A DNA stretch of 8,209 nt, from positions 1-8,209 of the forward strand of contig CAJUDQ010000067.1 of NCBI GenBank assembly GCA_910585215.1, given 5' to 3'. Below the pieces are notes generated by a model that saw nothing but the letters and a program-made list of their open reading frames with translations, was not told the origin of the DNA and searched no databases. Positions within the stretch are counted from its first letter, which is position 1, and every line of letters begins with the position of its first letter. The DNA comes from an uncultured Lachnospiraceae bacterium. Its GTDB lineage: Bacteria > Bacillota > Clostridia > Lachnospirales > Lachnospiraceae. The position numbers were made by a program, and so were the translations under genes. Below, piece by piece: positions 6,531 through 8,209 of this stretch.

Positions 6531-7610
6531 TTAAATAATGTTTTCCTTTAAAATATCCATCAGGCTGTTTCTGGATTCTAACAGGCTGTCAGCCGCCATT
6601 CCTTCCAGATTTTTTGTATAGACCGTTCTGGTATAGCCACTGTCTATCCCTGCAGTGATAATGTTTTCGTATACGCTTCTTTTTCCTGTCTGATATACCA
6701 CCAGATTTCCACCGTCTGAGCGAATTTCTTCTGAGAGCTGGTCCAGTTCTTCCAAAAGTTCTGTACTGCTTTCTGCACATAACAATGCTATACAGCCGCA
6801 AAAGGTATATCTTGCTTTATCATCTGCCGTATTATTATAAAAAAGTTCATAAAACTCGGAATCTGTTTTTTTAAGCTTCACCATATGGCTGTCCAATCCC
6901 ATATAGATTGTTTTCATATGGTGAATCACTGTCTGGTCTGACACGCTTTCAAAGATGCGGATTCCTGCTGTGATATAGTTATTTTTTAAAATTCTTGTAT
7001 TGATTCTTTCCATAGCATTTTTATCTTCCGGATAATTCTGCACACCAAGAACTGCCATACTGTAGCCCTCTCCTTCAATATCTGCCCTCATTTCATTCCC
7101 TGTTTCATGAAACGAAAGGGTATCAAAACGAAAGTCTTTTTTACATTCTGGAAATGCTTTGATATAATCCATAACATTCAAATAATTTTCTTCTTTTCCC
7201 AAAAGACAGCCTCTATGAATTAAACGGATACGTTCATTAAGAGAGAGCAATCTTGGAAAACAGTTTTCTTCTTTTAAAAGTTCCTCTATTACATAGTCTG
7301 ACAGTTTATCAAACTGCTCATAGTTGCTGTCAGCTTCGTATAAAAGAAAAAAAGTATCCATAATTCCCTGCTCATTTCGCATATTGAATATACGAAAATC
7401 CAAACTGGCATTTCTTAACAGACGTAAAATATATTTCTCATTTTGAAAATTCACGGAAAAAACGGCACTGTAAATTTTGTTCTGTACAAAGTAACCATTT
7501 GGATACAATCTGTCATACAAAAACATGGTTCCCTTTTCCTTTTGATTTACCAGATAATAAGGCTCCTCCTTTTTGTTTTTCTTATAAATAAAATAGTTAT
7601 TCTTTTCCAT
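6531..7610 (-). CDS. VirB4 N-terminal-domain paralogue without ATPase domain
   Basis: A 359-aa soluble protein with no signal peptide, membrane span or Walker motif. By eye it aligns with the N-terminal half of the VirB4 encoded directly after it. YPNGYFVQNKIYS (36-48) matches SPSGIMEVSQGLYT (36-49). LLSLNERIRLI (121-131) matches LLPLNANERLELL (164-176). GKEENYLNVMDYI (138-150) matches GEEEHYHTDIMECL (193-206). VSDQTVIHHMKTIYMGLDS (223-241) matches VSQTVLKKVLDIKYMGIES (275-293). The protein ends about where VirB4's P-loop domain would begin. ATG 7610 has AGGAG 6 nt upstream and overlaps the previous gene by 14 nt. Identity is low, so the duplication is old. I infer a structural or regulatory partner of VirB4, perhaps in mixed oligomers or as an adaptor. 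A degenerate remnant is less likely, because the frame is clean and both junctions are well formed. Confidence 0.72.
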   Translation of the reverse strand: MEKNNYFIYKKNKKEEPYYLVNQKEKGTMFLYDRLYPNGYFVQNKIYSAVFSVNFQNEKYILRLLRNASLDFRIFNMRNEQGIMDTFFLLYEADSNYEQFDKLSDYVIEELLKEENCFPRLLSLNERIRLIHRGCLLGKEENYLNVMDYIKAFPECKKDFRFDTLSFHETGNEMRADIEGEGYSMAVLGVQNYPEDKNAMERINTRILKNNYITAGIRIFESVSDQTVIHHMKTIYMGLDSHMVKLKKTDSEFYELFYNNTADDKARYTFCGCIALLCAESSTELLEELDQLSEEIRSDGGNLVVYQTGKRSVYENIITAGIDSGYTRTVYTKNLEGMAADSLLESRNSLMDILKENII

Positions 7611-8184
7611 AAGCTTCTCCTTTTATTAAACTGGTAAGGGATTCCTCTGTACCGTCTATTACCACTGTATTGTTGGTCCATGCTTTATGCCAAATAACAT
7701 TCGTTAAGTTACAATTCACAAAAACAGCGTTTTCCAGATTGACAAAGGAAAAGTTCGCTCCAATAAGGCTGCAATTTACAAAAACAGCGTTTGACAAATC
7801 TACTTCCCGAAAATCATAACCTTCCATTCTGGTGTCCACAAAAAATTTTTTACAAAGCCCCATCTTCTTTTTAATTTCCTTTGTGTACTGAATCAATGGC
7901 TGTTTTCGTTCCATTTTGGCGCCGGAACTTTCTATCATTTGTTCCATATGCTCTGTATATGCCCTCTGCTGGAGCTTTACCAGTTCTTCATAAAGAAGAA
8001 AGGCTGTTCTCTGACATTCAGTATATAGCTCTGCATGTTCTGGATTTTGGACATCCGAAATATTTTGAATGACTATATTTCTTGGGTATGTTTCCAGATT
8101 GTTCTGCCGGAGCAGGCATATCATTTCCTGTTCTGTAACTGCATAAATTTCTTTTAATTTAAAACAATTAAGAGAAAAAAAGGA
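7597..8184 (-). CDS. Pentapeptide-repeat protein, N-terminus missing
   Basis: The frame is open from the stop at 7597 to the adapter junction, so the gene is cut at its 5' end. The first in-frame ATG (8124) is an unlikely start: AGGA lies only 2 nt before it, and the upstream codons (ending KLKEIYAVTEQE) look like ordinary protein. Codons beyond 8184 encode PYTTLFRS, which is adapter. Numbered from ATG 8124, residues 1-100 are helical and charged, with no domain I recognise. Residues 103-147 hold about nine pentapeptides with alternating Phe/Leu centres (YDFRE VDLSN AVFVN CSLIG ANFSF VNLEN AVFVN CNLTN, then a degenerate VIWHK), about two turns of a right-handed quadrilateral beta-helix. A short tail (148-175) follows. 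Its stop overlaps the next gene's ATG by 14 nt, so it belongs to the conjugation operon. Such folds usually serve protein or DNA contacts; the role here is unknown. Confidence 0.8.
   Translation of the reverse strand, partial: SFFSLNCFKLKEIYAVTEQEMICLLRQNNLETYPRNIVIQNISDVQNPEHAELYTECQRTAFLLYEELVKLQQRAYTEHMEQMIESSGAKMERKQPLIQYTKEIKKKMGLCKKFFVDTRMEGYDFREVDLSNAVFVNCSLIGANFSFVNLENAVFVNCNLTNVIWHKAWTNNTVVIDGTEESLTSLIKGEAYGKE
7712..7792. repeat. 60-bp-period internal repeat in the pentapeptide gene
   Basis: A 21-bp block containing ACAAAAACAGCGTTT occurs at 7712-7732 and again at 7772-7792 with one mismatch. The 60-bp period equals 20 residues, one full turn of the pentapeptide beta-helix, and both copies encode AVFVNC followed by S or N and then L. 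Near-identity at DNA level suggests a recent duplication or gene conversion of one coil. Confidence 0.8.
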
Positions 8185-8209
8185 AGATCGGAAGAGCGTC
8201 GTGTAGGGA
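8185..8209. other. Illumina Read 1 adapter left on the contig
   Basis: AGATCGGAAGAGCGTCGTGT followed by AGGGA is the reverse complement of the Illumina Read 1 adapter. It is non-biological and truncates the pentapeptide-repeat gene on the minus strand. Genomic sequence ends at about base 8184. Confidence 0.97.

Noticed and set aside
6589..6801. Minus-strand 70-aa ORF
   Set aside because: It is an out-of-frame shadow inside the VirB4 N-domain paralogue; composition and lack of a start signal do not support it.
6531..7610. The VirB4-like 359-aa gene and the downstream ATPase gene as one gene split by a frameshift
   Set aside because: The downstream gene has its own complete N-terminal domain, start and ribosome-binding site, so the two are a duplicate pair, not halves of one gene.
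7712..7792. Repeated 21-bp blocks as a possible CRISPR or recombination site
   Set aside because: There are only two copies, 60 bp apart and in frame, fully explained by the pentapeptide beta-helix period.

Overview
The window is one contig of low-GC DNA, most likely from a Clostridia/Lachnospiraceae-type Firmicute or its gut metagenome. The reasons are the AT-rich composition, strong AGGAGG ribosome-binding sites, lysine- and isoleucine-rich proteins, and a conjugation operon resembling those of Tn1549/CTn-type integrative and conjugative elements (ICEs). It looks like a piece of such an element. Both ends are unremoved Illumina adapter (1-45 and 8185-8209), so the biological sequence is about 46-8184 and the genes at each end are cut by the contig, not by biology.

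Most of the window (8184 down to 1403) is one tightly packed minus-strand operon. In transcription order it holds: a pentapeptide-repeat protein (5' end missing); a 359-aa protein that I align by eye to the N-terminal part of VirB4 but that has no ATPase domain; a full-length VirB4-type conjugation ATPase with intact Walker A and B motifs; and a very large lysine-rich coiled-coil membrane protein in the position where related elements carry the CD1108-type membrane/cell-wall component. Junctions are overlaps of 14 nt and 1 nt, or a 14-nt gap made almost entirely of a ribosome-binding site. The set is therefore probably co-translated as parts of one type IV secretion (conjugation) machine.

Downstream of the operon, on the opposite strand, is a type II toxin-antitoxin pair (Phd/YefM-like antitoxin at 655-930, PIN-domain toxin at 935-1327), converging on the operon. 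A long inverted repeat that may act as a terminator lies between them. The pair has its own near-consensus promoter.

Left of the TA pair, and divergent from it, is the 5' part of a SpoVG-family nucleic-acid-binding protein gene (minus strand, cut by the contig end). The 262-bp gap between them holds two promoter-like signals, a direct repeat, a perfect 14-bp palindrome and a nested dyad in the spoVG-like leader.

The most unusual observation is the pairing of a motor-less VirB4 N-domain paralogue with a normal VirB4, preceded by a pentapeptide-repeat protein. No CRISPR array, tRNA, rRNA, insertion sequence or integrase is visible.
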